From Cellulomonas hominis (GTDB lineage Bacteria > Actinomycetota > Actinomycetes > Actinomycetales > Cellulomonadaceae): a stretch of 64,000 nucleotides of DNA. The stretch is taken from positions 4,092,001 to 4,156,000 of the forward strand of contig NZ_JACHDN010000001.1 in assembly GCF_014201095.1 (NCBI RefSeq), in the 5' to 3' direction. The notes beneath the pieces are model-generated. The model ran no database searches. It was not told the origin of the DNA and saw nothing but the letters and a program-made list of their open reading frames with translations. How positions within the stretch are numbered: position 1 is the first letter of the stretch; each line of letters begins with the position of its first letter. Positions 1 to 7,961 of the stretch are shown in pieces. Both the position numbers and the translations under genes were made by a program.

Positions 1-2
1 TC

Positions 3-335
3 GACCACCACGCCCAGGGCAGGGTGCACGTGCGCTCCGCCGGCTCCTCCCCGATCGAGTCGATCCACCCGCGGGCGGCCGAGGCGATGGCCGAGGCCGG
101 GGTCGACCTCTCCCAGGCCTTCCCCAAGCCCCTGACCGACGATGTCGTCCGCGCCGCGGACGTCGTGGTCACCATGGGCTGCGGAGACGCCTGCCCGATC
201 TATCCCGGTAAGCGGTACGAGGACTGGGAGCTCGATGATCCCGCCGACGCATCCCTGGATGAGGCCCGACGGATCCGCGACGAGATCGACGCCCGTGTGC
301 ACCGGCTGCTCTCCGAGATCTTGCCTCGAGCCTGA
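3..335 (+). CDS. arsC: Arsenate reductase / LMW phosphatase family (5' end outside window)
   Basis: C-terminal part of a low-molecular-weight tyrosine-phosphatase-fold arsenate reductase, which reduces arsenate to arsenite in the cytoplasm. The reading frame is open to the left edge, so the N-terminus with the CxxxxxRS P-loop is not visible. What is seen: the AGSxP stretch, FPKPLTDDVV, and VVTMGCGDACP, the conserved loop with the second redox-type cysteine, then a complete C-terminal helix (RIRDEIDARVHRLL). An arsR regulator follows about 80 bp downstream and a second ArsC-type domain after that, so this is an arsenic locus. The intact C-terminus is a useful reference for the truncated copy ending at 1668. 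Identification is firm; the start is unknown. Confidence 0.85.
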   Translation, partial: DHHAQGRVHVRSAGSSPIESIHPRAAEAMAEAGVDLSQAFPKPLTDDVVRAADVVVTMGCGDACPIYPGKRYEDWELDDPADASLDEARRIRDEIDARVHRLLSEILPRA

Positions 336-402
336 AACGGGTGGAGGTGGCAGGGCGTCCTGTCACCTCGACCGCCGGGGCCAGACCTGACGAAGGGGCC
401 GA

Positions 403-425
403 TATGATAGACGCGTATGGATACG
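403..425 (+). promoter_or_regulatory. Possible arsR promoter -10 and overlapping palindrome
   Basis: TATGAT at 403-408 resembles a -10 hexamer and lies about 8 nt before the arsR ATG at 417, which would give a leaderless or nearly leaderless mRNA. A perfect palindrome CGTATGGATACG (414-425) spans the start codon and could be an ArsR operator. No convincing -35 was seen. This is inference from spacing and symmetry. Confidence 0.35.
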
Positions 426-767
426 TCATCTGCCGCTGCCGGCGCCCCGCCGAGCGTGGGGTCACCCGCGCCCACTCCCCTGCACACGGCGCTCAGCCGC
501 GAGCAGGCGGAGAGCACGGCGAGCCTGCTGCGTGTCGTCTCCGACCCCACCCGTCTGCAGCTGCTCAGCCTGATGCACCACAGCGAGAACGGCGAGGCCT
601 GCGTGAGCGACCTCGCCCGAGCGTTGGGGTTTCGCCAGCCCACGGTGACCTACCACCTGAAGGTGCTCGCCGACGCAGGCGTGGTCACGCGCGAGCCTCG
701 CGGACGTCAGGTGTGGTGCTCGATCCTGCCCGACCGGCTCGCTGCGATCGGCGACCTGCTGCGCTAG
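417..767 (+). CDS. arsR: ArsR-family metalloregulator
   Basis: 116-residue winged-helix repressor of the ArsR/SmtB family, expected to bind the ars promoter and release it on binding arsenite. The core runs from about residue 28: SDPTRLQLLSLM, then the recognition region ALGFRQPTVTYHLKVLADAGVV and the wing with REPRGRQVW. Cysteines at CVSDL (near helix 3) and WCSI are candidate As(III) ligands; the classic CxC pair is not present. It lies between an arsC and an arsR-arsC fusion gene on the same strand, so it probably autoregulates this arsenic operon. The ATG start gives the usual family length with a short disordered N-terminus. Confidence 0.88.
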   Translation: MDTSSAAAGAPPSVGSPAPTPLHTALSREQAESTASLLRVVSDPTRLQLLSLMHHSENGEACVSDLARALGFRQPTVTYHLKVLADAGVVTREPRGRQVWCSILPDRLAAIGDLLR

Positions 768-786
768 CACCCGGTCCGGCCCGCGC

Positions 787-1668
787 GTGGTACTTGTCGT
801 GACGGACATCCAGCACTCCAGGCAGCTGGCCGTGATGGCTGACCCGGCGCGGATCCAGCTGCTTGCCCTGATCCTGAGCGATCCCGCCTGGGACGTCACT
901 GTCCAGCGGCTGGCCGGCCCCGGCATGGACCCGGAGAGCATCCGTGAGCACCTGGCCGCCATGTCCGACGTCCAGCTCCTCGACCGGCACACCGCTCCCG
1001 ACGGTGCCGAGATCTACTCACCCTCCCATGACGCGCTCGTGCGCTTCGGCGCGCTGGTCCTCGACCTCGACGCCACCGTGACGGAGCGGCCGCGCAGCGA
1101 GCACGAGCGCCTCTTGTCGCGGGTCGTGGAAACCCTCGCCGAGGACTTTCGTGGAGTCTTCGGAGCCGAGACGGTCGAGCGATACGTCTTCGACAGCTAC
1201 GACCTCCTCGCCGCCCGTGCGAAGGTACGGACGTACCTGCCGGTGCTGACCGCCCGGTTCGCCGCCGACCGGCTCGGTGCGCTATCCCGTGCCGAGGGCC
1301 GGACAGTCCGCGACGGCACAGACGTCCTGTTCGTTTGCGTGCACAACGCCGGTCGGTCCCAGATCGCCGCCGCGGTCCTGCGTCACCTGGCCCCGGAACG
1401 GGTGCAGGTCCGCACCGCCGGCTCAGGCCCGGCAGCTCGCATCAACCCGCAGGTAGCGCGTCTGCTGGACCGACGAGGCATCGGCGTGGTCGCCGAGTTC
1501 CCAAAGCCGCTGACCGACGAGGTGGTACGCGCCTCGGACTACGTCATCACCATGGGTTGCGGAGACGCCTGCCCGCTCTACCCCGGACGGCGCTATCTCG
1601 ACTGGGACGTTAAGGACCCCACGGGCCAGACCGACGCGGTCGTCGAGTCGATCATCGACGACATTTGA
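787..1668 (+). CDS. ArsR-like / arsenate reductase fusion, C-terminus truncated
   Basis: Three parts in 293 residues. Residues 1-100 are a winged-helix ArsR-like domain (MADPARIQLLALIL, then DAEIYSPS-like wing). Residues about 105-160 form a three-helix segment (SRVVETLAEDFRGVFGAETV) seen before many actinobacterial ArsC proteins. From about 180 is an LMW-phosphatase-fold ArsC with the P-loop CVHNAGRSQ and ITMGCGDACP. Compared with the neighbouring arsC, the last helix stops short at VESIIDDI, roughly 12-18 residues early, exactly where it meets the convergent broken gene at 1652-2197. A regulatory plus catalytic role in arsenate detoxification is inferred; loss of the last helix may or may not matter. 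Confidence 0.8.
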   Translation: MVLVVTDIQHSRQLAVMADPARIQLLALILSDPAWDVTVQRLAGPGMDPESIREHLAAMSDVQLLDRHTAPDGAEIYSPSHDALVRFGALVLDLDATVTERPRSEHERLLSRVVETLAEDFRGVFGAETVERYVFDSYDLLAARAKVRTYLPVLTARFAADRLGALSRAEGRTVRDGTDVLFVCVHNAGRSQIAAAVLRHLAPERVQVRTAGSGPAARINPQVARLLDRRGIGVVAEFPKPLTDEVVRASDYVITMGCGDACPLYPGRRYLDWDVKDPTGQTDAVVESIIDDI

Positions 1669-2197
1669 GGTTCAGGTGCCGACCGTTGTACCGGCCATCG
1701 AGGGCGGCCGGGTCGAGCACGAGTGCACCGACCTGCACCGGTTCCACCCGGGATCGGTCAGGTGCAATCTCACCGAGCGCGGCAAGGACGGATTCCAGCC
1801 GGTACGGAAGTTCGAGCAGGGGCCGGGCCCCGGCGACGATGACCGGTGCCGCGGCCTCGGTCTCCTCCGGTGCCATCGCCAGCAGGATCGGCAGAGCGAA
1901 CTCCGCACGCAGGATCGCCACCGTGCGCACCGCGTCCCCGACCGGGGTCCGTGCGGACAGCACCAACGCGTCTGGGCGGTGCTCGCCGACCTCGAGGACA
2001 GCCCCGAACGCGTCGGCGTGGACCGACGCCCCGATGCCCATGGCCCGCAGCTGGCACAGCAGCATGCAGTCGGTTTCGAGCTCCGGATCGAGGAAAAGCA
2101 CGGACCGGACCCGGGCACGCCGTCCCCACCCGCGCGCCACGTCCTGGTGGCGCACGGTGACGGCCCGGCTCAAGGGGCCGGCGGACACGGCGGTCAT
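1652..2197 (-). pseudogene. Response-regulator-like protein, DNA-binding domain lost
   Basis: 181 residues. Residues about 30-140 read as a receiver-like domain (SVLFLDPELE, then PDALVLSART, then LPILLAMAPEE). The normal phospho-accepting aspartate in the PDLVLLD position is replaced by serine (VLSART), so it looks like a pseudo-receiver. After a linker it begins an OmpR/PhoB-type winged-helix domain (VGALVLDPAALDGRYNGRHLNL), which stops almost at once with KCRR at the junction near 1670. It lies 11 bp downstream of pstB on the same strand, so it was probably a phosphate-response regulator. The ATG at 2197 is chosen as start; RVRSVLF would allow a later GTG. I treat it as a broken gene. Confidence 0.65.
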
Positions 2198-2208
2198 CAC
2201 ATCCCCGA

Positions 2209-3003
2209 TCAGCCGAAGCGGCCCGTGATGTAGTCCTCGGTGCGGGAGTCGTCCGGAGCCTCGAAGATCTTCGTGGTGTCGTTGAACTCCACTAGCACCC
2301 CGGTGCGTTCCCCGGTCTGCTCGTTGACGTCTGCGGTGAAGAAGGCCGTACGGTCCGCGACGCGGGCGGCCTGCTGCATGTTGTGGGTGACGATGACGAT
2401 CGTGTACTGGTCGCGCAGCTGGGACATGAGCTCCTCGATGCGCATGGTGGCGACCGGGTCCAGGGAGGAGCACGGCTCGTCCATGAGGATGACGTCCGGC
2501 TCGACCGCGATGGTGCGGGCGATGCACAGCCGCTGCTGCTGGCCACCGGAGAGTCCGTAGGCGTTCTGCGCGAGCTTGTCCTTGACCTCGTCCCACAACG
2601 CCGCGCGGCGCAGCGCTTGCTCGACGTGGTCGTCCATCGAGCCGACCTTCATTCCCGTCACGCGGGGGCCGTAGGCGATGTTGTCGTAGATGGACTTCGG
2701 GAACGGGTTCGGCTTCTGGAACACCATGCCGACGCGGCGCCGGACCTCGATGGGGTCGACGCCGGGGGCGTACATGTCCTGGCCCCAGTACCGCACCGCC
2801 CCCTCGACCCGGGCGGAGTCCACCAGATCGTTCATCCGGTTCAACGAGCGCAGCAGCGTGGACTTCCCACATCCGGACGGGCTGATCATCGCGGTGATCT
2901 CGTTGTGCCCGAAACTCAAGGACACGTCGGTGACGGCACGGAAGGAGCCGTGGTAGACGTTGACGTCCTCGCACTCCAGGACGGCCCGCGGGGCGGGTGC
3001 CAC
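2209..3003 (-). CDS. pstB: Phosphate ABC transporter ATP-binding protein
   Basis: 264 residues, normal PstB length. It is the cytoplasmic ATPase that powers the PstSCA phosphate importer. Seen: [14 protein letters not shown]-loop VFQKPNPFP, signature [13 protein letters not shown], Walker B VILMDEP, D-loop SSLD, and switch histidine IVTHNM. The Walker A reads SPSGCGKST, with serine where PstB normally has the first glycine. The start is GTG at 3003; the frame stays open about 60 bp upstream without another good start, up to the junction near 3060. No pstS, pstC or pstA is in the window and none can lie directly upstream, because a truncated padR begins there. It is an orphaned pst gene. Confidence 0.9.
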   Translation of the reverse strand: MAPAPRAVLECEDVNVYHGSFRAVTDVSLSFGHNEITAMISPSGCGKSTLLRSLNRMNDLVDSARVEGAVRYWGQDMYAPGVDPIEVRRRVGMVFQKPNPFPKSIYDNIAYGPRVTGMKVGSMDDHVEQALRRAALWDEVKDKLAQNAYGLSGGQQQRLCIARTIAVEPDVILMDEPCSSLDPVATMRIEELMSQLRDQYTIVIVTHNMQQAARVADRTAFFTADVNEQTGERTGVLVEFNDTTKIFEAPDDSRTEDYITGRFG

Positions 3004-3062
3004 GTCGCGGTGAGTCCTCGTGGCAGGGCGCGTCGTGATCCGGTGGTCGCGCCCGGTGGTCG

Positions 3063-3503
3063 TGGCGCTTCAACAACAACTCGCTGTACCCGGCGCTCAA
3101 GCGGCTGGAGCGCGACGGCGCCGTGACCAAGACGGTCGAGCAGCAGGAGGGTCGACCGGCCCGCAACGTCTACGCGATCACGGAGTCCGGGCGTCGCCTG
3201 CTGCGGGACCTGGTGTCGTCCCTCCCCCGCGAGCTCGCCAGCGACGACGAGGAGTTCCTCCTGCGGGTGAGCTTCTTCGACGACCTCAATGTCCCGGCGC
3301 GGCTCGGCGTCCTGGCCACCCGCCGCGAGGTCGTGGAGCAGGCGCTCGCCCAGGTGCGGGGCCTGCTCGCCGAGCCGCCCTCGGGTGGCACGCCCGGGCC
3401 CGCTCGGACGTGGCGTCGCCGCGCGCAGGAGCAGCTCGTCGACCGCCTCACGCAGGAGCTGCGCTGGCTCGACGAGCTCCGCACCGAGGCCGCACGGCCG
3501 TGA
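3063..3503 (+). pseudogene. PadR-family regulator missing its N-terminus
   Basis: From about 3063 the frame reads [21 protein letters not shown], the middle of a PadR winged helix, then ITESGRRLLRDL and a C-terminal dimerisation helix (VVEQALAQVRGLL, then QELRWLDELR). The first helices and the start codon are absent; an in-frame TGA lies at 3036. A GTG at 3123 could start a 126-residue product, but it would lack most of the DNA-binding domain. The stop overlaps the GTG of the efflux gene by 4 bp, so this was a padR-efflux operon, and PadR proteins commonly repress such pumps. The break coincides with the end of the ars/pst patch. Confidence 0.75.
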
Positions 3504-4927
3504 CGGTCGACGAGGAGGACGCGCGCACCACCTCCCGGCCGCTCGGCGTCGCCGCGCGCTACGGGCTGCTCATCGGCCCCGCGCTGAGCATGCTCGACTC
3601 GAGCATCGTCAACGTCGCGGTCCCGGACGTCGCCCGTGACCTGGCCGCCGGGCTGGGCTCCGTGCAGTGGGTCGTCTCGGGGTACCTGCTGTCGCTCGCG
3701 GTGGGGCTCGCCCTGACCGCCTACGCCTCGCGCCGCTTCGGCACCATGCGCGTGTACCTGGTGAGCATGGGCCTGTTCGTCGCCGCGTCGGCGGTGTGCG
3801 CCCTCGCCCCGACGGTCGAGCTGCTGGTCGCGGCGCGGGTCGTGCAGGGGTTCGTCGGGGCGCCCCTGGTCCCGCTCGCGCTGAGCGTGCTGCTCGGCCG
3901 GAGCGGCGTGGGAGGCGGCGGCACGATCCCGGTGTCCGCCGCGGTGGTCCTGTTCCTCGCGCCCGCCCTCGGACCTTCGCTCGGCGGCCTGCTCATCGGC
4001 GCCGGCGGGTGGCGGTGGGTGTTCCTGGTCAACGTGCCGGTCGGTGCCGTCGGGCTGCTGCTCGCGCTCGGCCTGCAGGACGTCGGCGAGCGCGCCCGCC
4101 CGGGGACGCGGTTCGACCCCGTCGGCTTCGTCCTCCTCGCGGGCGGCCTGGTGGCGACGTTGCTCGGGGCGACCCGCGGGGCCGCGGACGGGTGGGGCCG
4201 GCCCGTTCCCCTGACCCTGCTCGTCGCCGGGGCCCTCCTGCTCACCGCGTACGTGCGGTGGGCCGGGCGGCGGGAGTCCCCCGCGGTGCGGCTCGACGTC
4301 GTGCGCGGCGGTCCGTCGCTGCTCGCCCTCGTGCTGCAGGTCCTCGCGTCGGTCATCGCGTTCGGCACCGTGTTCCTCATGCCGGTGTTCACCCAGCAGG
4401 TGCAGGGGCACAGCCCGCTGGCCACCGGCCTGGCGCTGCTCCCTCAGGGCGTCGTCATGGGGCTGGGCACCGCGCTCGGCCAGCGCATGTCGGCCCGCCT
4501 GCCGCTCCGGGCCCTCGTCACGCTCGGGTTCGCGGTGCTGGCCGCGTCGAGCACGGTCCTGCTGCTGCTCACGCCCGGCACGCCGCTGTGGGTCACCGCG
4601 CTCATGCTCTGCGGCCGCGCGCTCGCCGCGGGTTTCGTCACCACCCCCCTGCTCGCCGCGTTCCTCGCACCGCTCGCGGAGGGGGAGCTCGCCGACGGCA
4701 ACACGCTGTACAACATCACCCAGCGGCTCGGCGGGGCGGTCGGCGTGAGCGTCCTCGGCTCGATCGTCGCGACGGGGGCCGACGGGTCCGCGGCGCTCAC
4801 CTCGTTCCACCGGGTGGGGGTGGTCCTCGTCGGGCTCGCGGTCGTGGGTGCGGCCCTCGCGCGCGCGCTTCCGCGGCCACCCGTCGCGGCGGAGGTCGAC
4901 GTGCCGGGCTCCCCCGCACTCAGTTGA
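3500..4927 (+). CDS. DHA2 (EmrB/QacA)-type MFS drug efflux transporter
   Basis: 475 residues with about 14 hydrophobic segments. It is a proton-driven exporter of the DHA2 family in the inner membrane. Diagnostic pieces: DSSIVNVAVPDVARDL in TM1, WVVSGYLLSLAVGL in TM2, ARVVQGFVGAPLVPLALS in TM4-5, and WRWVFLVNVPVG at about residue 170, typical of DHA2. The GTG at 3500 overlaps the padR stop (GTGA), which fixes the start. With padR broken just upstream, expression may be unregulated or read through from the left. The 3' end overlaps the convergent arr gene by 8 bp. The substrate cannot be predicted. Confidence 0.9.
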   Translation: MTVDEEDARTTSRPLGVAARYGLLIGPALSMLDSSIVNVAVPDVARDLAAGLGSVQWVVSGYLLSLAVGLALTAYASRRFGTMRVYLVSMGLFVAASAVCALAPTVELLVAARVVQGFVGAPLVPLALSVLLGRSGVGGGGTIPVSAAVVLFLAPALGPSLGGLLIGAGGWRWVFLVNVPVGAVGLLLALGLQDVGERARPGTRFDPVGFVLLAGGLVATLLGATRGAADGWGRPVPLTLLVAGALLLTAYVRWAGRRESPAVRLDVVRGGPSLLALVLQVLASVIAFGTVFLMPVFTQQVQGHSPLATGLALLPQGVVMGLGTALGQRMSARLPLRALVTLGFAVLAASSTVLLLLTPGTPLWVTALMLCGRALAAGFVTTPLLAAFLAPLAEGELADGNTLYNITQRLGGAVGVSVLGSIVATGADGSAALTSFHRVGVVLVGLAVVGAALARALPRPPVAAEVDVPGSPALS

Positions 4928-5336
4928 TGATCTCGCCCCGCTCGTCCGCCAGCAGCGCCGCCAGCCGCGCGCGCCACGCCGCCAGCGCCTCGGGGGTCAG
5001 CCGCGGCCAGTCGGCGACCTCGCGGACGACCCGGATCGGCGCGCTGCTCCGGTACGACCGCGTGGGGTTGCCGGGGAGCTTCTTGTCGGTGACGTTCGGG
5101 TCGTCCTCGTACGGCCCGGTCGGCTCCACCTCGTAGACCCGGGGCGCGGCGTCGCCGGCCGCGAGCTCGGCGGCGAGGCCCGCGCCGTCGACCAGGGCCG
5201 TGAAGTAGACGTGGTTCATGGTGATCTCGGGCCGGTAGTTCGACCGGAAGCCCGCGGTGAGCAGGTCACCCGCCCGCAGATCGGCCTTCGTGCCGTGGAA
5301 GAACGGCCCCTCGTCCCGCGCCTGGTCCAGGTTCAC
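4920..5336 (-). CDS. arr: Rifampin ADP-ribosyltransferase
   Basis: 138 residues, the usual Arr length. Arr transfers ADP-ribose from NAD+ to the C23 hydroxyl of rifamycins and inactivates them. Conserved blocks are present: FFHGTKADLRAGDLL with the essential His, NHVYFTAL, YEVEPTGPYEDDPNVTDKK with the catalytic Asp region, and GNPTRSYRS, followed by RVVREV. Single-domain cytoplasmic enzyme, common on actinobacterial chromosomes. It converges on the efflux gene (8 bp overlap) and is followed upstream by a methyltransferase gene on the same strand 23 bp away. Family assignment is firm. Confidence 0.93.
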   Translation of the reverse strand: MNLDQARDEGPFFHGTKADLRAGDLLTAGFRSNYRPEITMNHVYFTALVDGAGLAAELAAGDAAPRVYEVEPTGPYEDDPNVTDKKLPGNPTRSYRSSAPIRVVREVADWPRLTPEALAAWRARLAALLADERGEIIN

Positions 5337-5359
5337 CCGCCCAGGCTAGGCCCGACGGC

Positions 5360-6238
5360 TCAGGCGGTCGCGCGCCCCGCGCCGACGATCGCCCGGGCGG
5401 GCAGGTGGAGCCGCCCGTCCGGGCCGGTGTGCCCGGCGGCGAGCTCGACGAACGCCTCGCGCAGGGCACACCGCCCGGCCGCCGTCTGGCCCCGGTAGGC
5501 GGCGCCGATGCTCGCGACGCCGCGCTCGACCGCGCTCCACCACAGGTCGGGGTCCACGACGTGCTCGAAGCCGATCTCCCCCGCGTCCACCGCGCCCAGC
5601 CCCGCGCCGCTCAGCAGCGACGCCAGCCCGCCCGGCGTGCGGGGGAAGTCCCGGGCGGCGGGGACCGTCGCTGACGCGGGGCGGACGCCGGCGCGCGCGA
5701 GCACATCGGCCCAGAGCTGCTGGGCGGGCCCCGGGGGCACCGGCCACACCGAGACGGCGACCCGGCCGCCCGGCCGCGCCGCGCGGGCGAGGGCGGCGGC
5801 CGCGGCGAGCGGGTCGCCCACGTGGTTGAGCACGAAGTTCGCCGCGACGACGTCGTAGCCCCCGCCGACCTCGGCCGGCAGGTCGGGCAGCGCCCCGACG
5901 AGCAGCCGCGCGCCGGGGACCGCCGCCCGCGCGAGGCCGACCATCTCCGGGTCGGGGTCGACGCCGGTCACCGTGCACCCGCGGGCCGCCGCGGCGAGGG
6001 CGACCGTCCCGGGGCCGGTCCCGACGTCCAGCACGCGGTCGCCCGGCCGCGCCCCGGCGGCGCCGAGCAGGGCCGGCACAGCGTGCGCGCACAGCGTCGC
6101 GAACGTCTCGGCGTACGCCGCGGCCGTCCCGGCCCAGGCGCGGCGCTTGGCGACGTCGTGGGCGGCGGCGGCGCCGCGGGCCTGTGCCTCGGCCGGATCG
6201 TGCGCGGGGGCGGGGTCGGGGTCGGGGTCGGCGGTCAC
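5360..6238 (-). CDS. Class I SAM-dependent methyltransferase
   Basis: About 292 residues with a Rossmann-fold methyltransferase core: motif I VLDVGTGPGTVALAAA, then VTGVDPDPEMV (acidic residue that binds the SAM ribose), GGYDVVAANFVLNHVGDP (motif IV/post-II), and RPGGRVAVSVWP. N-terminal KRRAWAGTAAAYAETF resembles small-molecule methyltransferases. The substrate is unknown. I chose the GTG at 6238 (VTADPDPDP); an ATG at 6280 or 6289 would add 14-17 residues of low-complexity sequence. The low-complexity acidic DPDPDPAP stretch at the N-terminus is probably disordered. It lies 23 bp downstream of nothing but its own promoter region and 23 bp from arr. Confidence 0.82.
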   Translation of the reverse strand: MTADPDPDPAPAHDPAEAQARGAAAAHDVAKRRAWAGTAAAYAETFATLCAHAVPALLGAAGARPGDRVLDVGTGPGTVALAAAARGCTVTGVDPDPEMVGLARAAVPGARLLVGALPDLPAEVGGGYDVVAANFVLNHVGDPLAAAAALARAARPGGRVAVSVWPVPPGPAQQLWADVLARAGVRPASATVPAARDFPRTPGGLASLLSGAGLGAVDAGEIGFEHVVDPDLWWSAVERGVASIGAAYRGQTAAGRCALREAFVELAAGHTGPDGRLHLPARAIVGAGRATA

Positions 6239-6369
6239 AGCGGAAGCATGGGCGGCGCCGCGGCGCGATCCCGGGACCATCGTCCCCATCGGCCCCGGCG
6301 GCCGCGGGGCCGGCCCCGTCCCGCCCGCGGGGTGACGACTCCCCCGGTGCGACACGGACCTCGCGGACG

Positions 6370-7002
6370 TCACGTCGTGTGCGGGCCGGCGGGTCCGCCC
6401 CGCCCTGCGTCGCGGGGCGTGCGGGGCTCGAGCGCGGCGAGGGCCGCGGTGACGACGGCCGCGGTGAAGGCGGGGTCGAGCGGCCGGCGGGTGACCCAGC
6501 GGCGGTGGAAGACGGGCCCGGCGAGCAGGTCGAGCACGACCGCCGGGTCGGTGTCCGGTGGGATCTCCCCGCGGCTCGCCGCGCGTGCGAGGACGTCGTG
6601 CACGACGTGGTGGCGGGCGGCGGCCTGGGCGCGGTGCACCTCGGCGAACGCGGGGTCGCGTTCGGCGGCGTCGACGAGCCCTGCCATGATCGCCGCCGCG
6701 GGGCCGGAGGTCACGGCGTCCGCCAGGCCGGTGACGAGCTCGGTGAGGTCGCCGCGCAGCGTGCCGGTGTCGGGGTGCGGAGGGGCGGTGAGCGCGCCGT
6801 CGAACGCGTCGCGCACCAGCGCGGCCTGGTCGGGCCACTGCCGGTAGATCGTGGTCTTCGCGACCCCCGACCGCGCGCTGACCGCCTCGACGGTGGCGCC
6901 CGCGACGCCGCGCTCGGCGAGCAGCTCGAGCGTCGCGGCGAGCACGGCGGCGCGGGAGCGCACGACGCGCGGGTCGGTGGGGCGGGGCCGGTGGGCGGTC
7001 AC
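6370..7002 (-). CDS. TetR-family repressor
   Basis: 210 residues. The N-terminal HTH is clear: VLAATLELLAERGVAGATV, then SGVAKTTIYRQWPDQAALVRDAF. The remainder is a TetR_C-type ligand domain (AEVHRAQAAARHHVVHDVLARAASRGEI, LLAGPVFHRR). The GTG at 7002 overlaps the stop of the upstream NmrA-like gene by 4 bp, so the two are one translationally coupled operon. A palindrome at 7962-7979 upstream of that operon is the likely binding site. The effector is unknown; NmrA-like partners suggest a redox or electrophile signal, which is inference. Confidence 0.88.
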   Translation of the reverse strand: MTAHRPRPTDPRVVRSRAAVLAATLELLAERGVAGATVEAVSARSGVAKTTIYRQWPDQAALVRDAFDGALTAPPHPDTGTLRGDLTELVTGLADAVTSGPAAAIMAGLVDAAERDPAFAEVHRAQAAARHHVVHDVLARAASRGEIPPDTDPAVVLDLLAGPVFHRRWVTRRPLDPAFTAAVVTAALAALEPRTPRDAGRGGPAGPHTT

Positions 7003-7865
7003 GGCGCCGGCGCCCACAGGCCGCGGTGGTCGTGCACGTACTGCGCCAGGGTGCGGCCGGGCCGGCCGAGCAGGCGCTCGAGCGTGGGGTCGACGGTCTC
7101 GGCCTGCCCGCGGCGCAGGCCGGTGTGCAGGACGGTCTGCACGACGGCCTGGGTCCGGGGCCGGCCCTGCGCGTGCACGTGGCGCACGTACCGCACCGCG
7201 GACGTCGGCTCGTAGCGCACCGGGCGTCCGAGCTCGCGGGTGAGGACCGCGGCGACCCCCTGGAAGTCCAGGGCCTGCGGACCGGTGAGGGTGTAGCCGG
7301 CCCCGCGGTGCGCGGCCGGGTCGGCGAGCACGGCCGCGGCGACGTCGCCCAGGTCGCGCACGTCGATGAACGCGGCGCGGCCGGTGCCCGCGGGCAGCAG
7401 GATGCGCGAGTCGCCGACGATGTCGGTGCGGTAGGCGTCGGCGAGGTTCTGCGCGAAGAACCCGGGCCGCAGGATCGTCCACCCCGCGCCCGAGGACCGC
7501 AGGTGCGTCTCGACGCGGTGGTGCGGGACGACCCGGTTGGTGTCCGCCCCGGTGACCGAGGAGAACACCACGTGCGCCACCCCGGCGGCCACCGCCGCGT
7601 CGACGAGCGCGTTGAGCGTCGGCCCGACCGTCGCGATCGCCGGCGGCCGGACGAGGAACAGGGCGTGCGCCCCGGCCACCGCAGGACCGAACGTCGCCGG
7701 GTCGTGCAGGTCGAGGTGCACCGCCGCGGCCTCGGGGTGGAGCCGGGCCAGGCGCCGCGGGTCGGTTCCGGCCGCCCGCACCGCCGTCCCCCGGCCCAGC
7801 AGCGACCGCACCACCGCGCCGCCGACGTTGCCGCCCGCGCCCGTCACGACGACCGTGCCGGTCAC
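6999..7865 (-). CDS. NmrA-like NAD(P)-binding oxidoreductase (atypical SDR)
   Basis: 288 residues. It opens with the dinucleotide-binding VVVTGAGGNVGGAVV, later has HVVFSSVTGAD and the HHRVETHLRSSGAGWTILRP pattern of NmrA/SDR-a5 proteins, and GFFAQNLADAY. Such proteins sense or reduce with NADPH; some are quinone-type oxidoreductases and others redox sensors, so the substrate is open. The start is GTG at 7865. It is the first gene of a two-gene operon with the TetR repressor (GTGA overlap). The operon is preceded by a strong palindrome about 100 bp upstream. Confidence 0.85.
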   Translation of the reverse strand: MTGTVVVTGAGGNVGGAVVRSLLGRGTAVRAAGTDPRRLARLHPEAAAVHLDLHDPATFGPAVAGAHALFLVRPPAIATVGPTLNALVDAAVAAGVAHVVFSSVTGADTNRVVPHHRVETHLRSSGAGWTILRPGFFAQNLADAYRTDIVGDSRILLPAGTGRAAFIDVRDLGDVAAAVLADPAAHRGAGYTLTGPQALDFQGVAAVLTRELGRPVRYEPTSAVRYVRHVHAQGRPRTQAVVQTVLHTGLRRGQAETVDPTLERLLGRPGRTLAQYVHDHRGLWAPAP

Positions 7866-7961
7866 GCGCCGGCTCCCGGGAAGCGTCCGGGGGCACCCGG
7901 GGCGGGCGGCGGCGGGACGCGCAGGTCGGCGCGTGGGGTCCGGGGCATGCCCGGCACTCTA

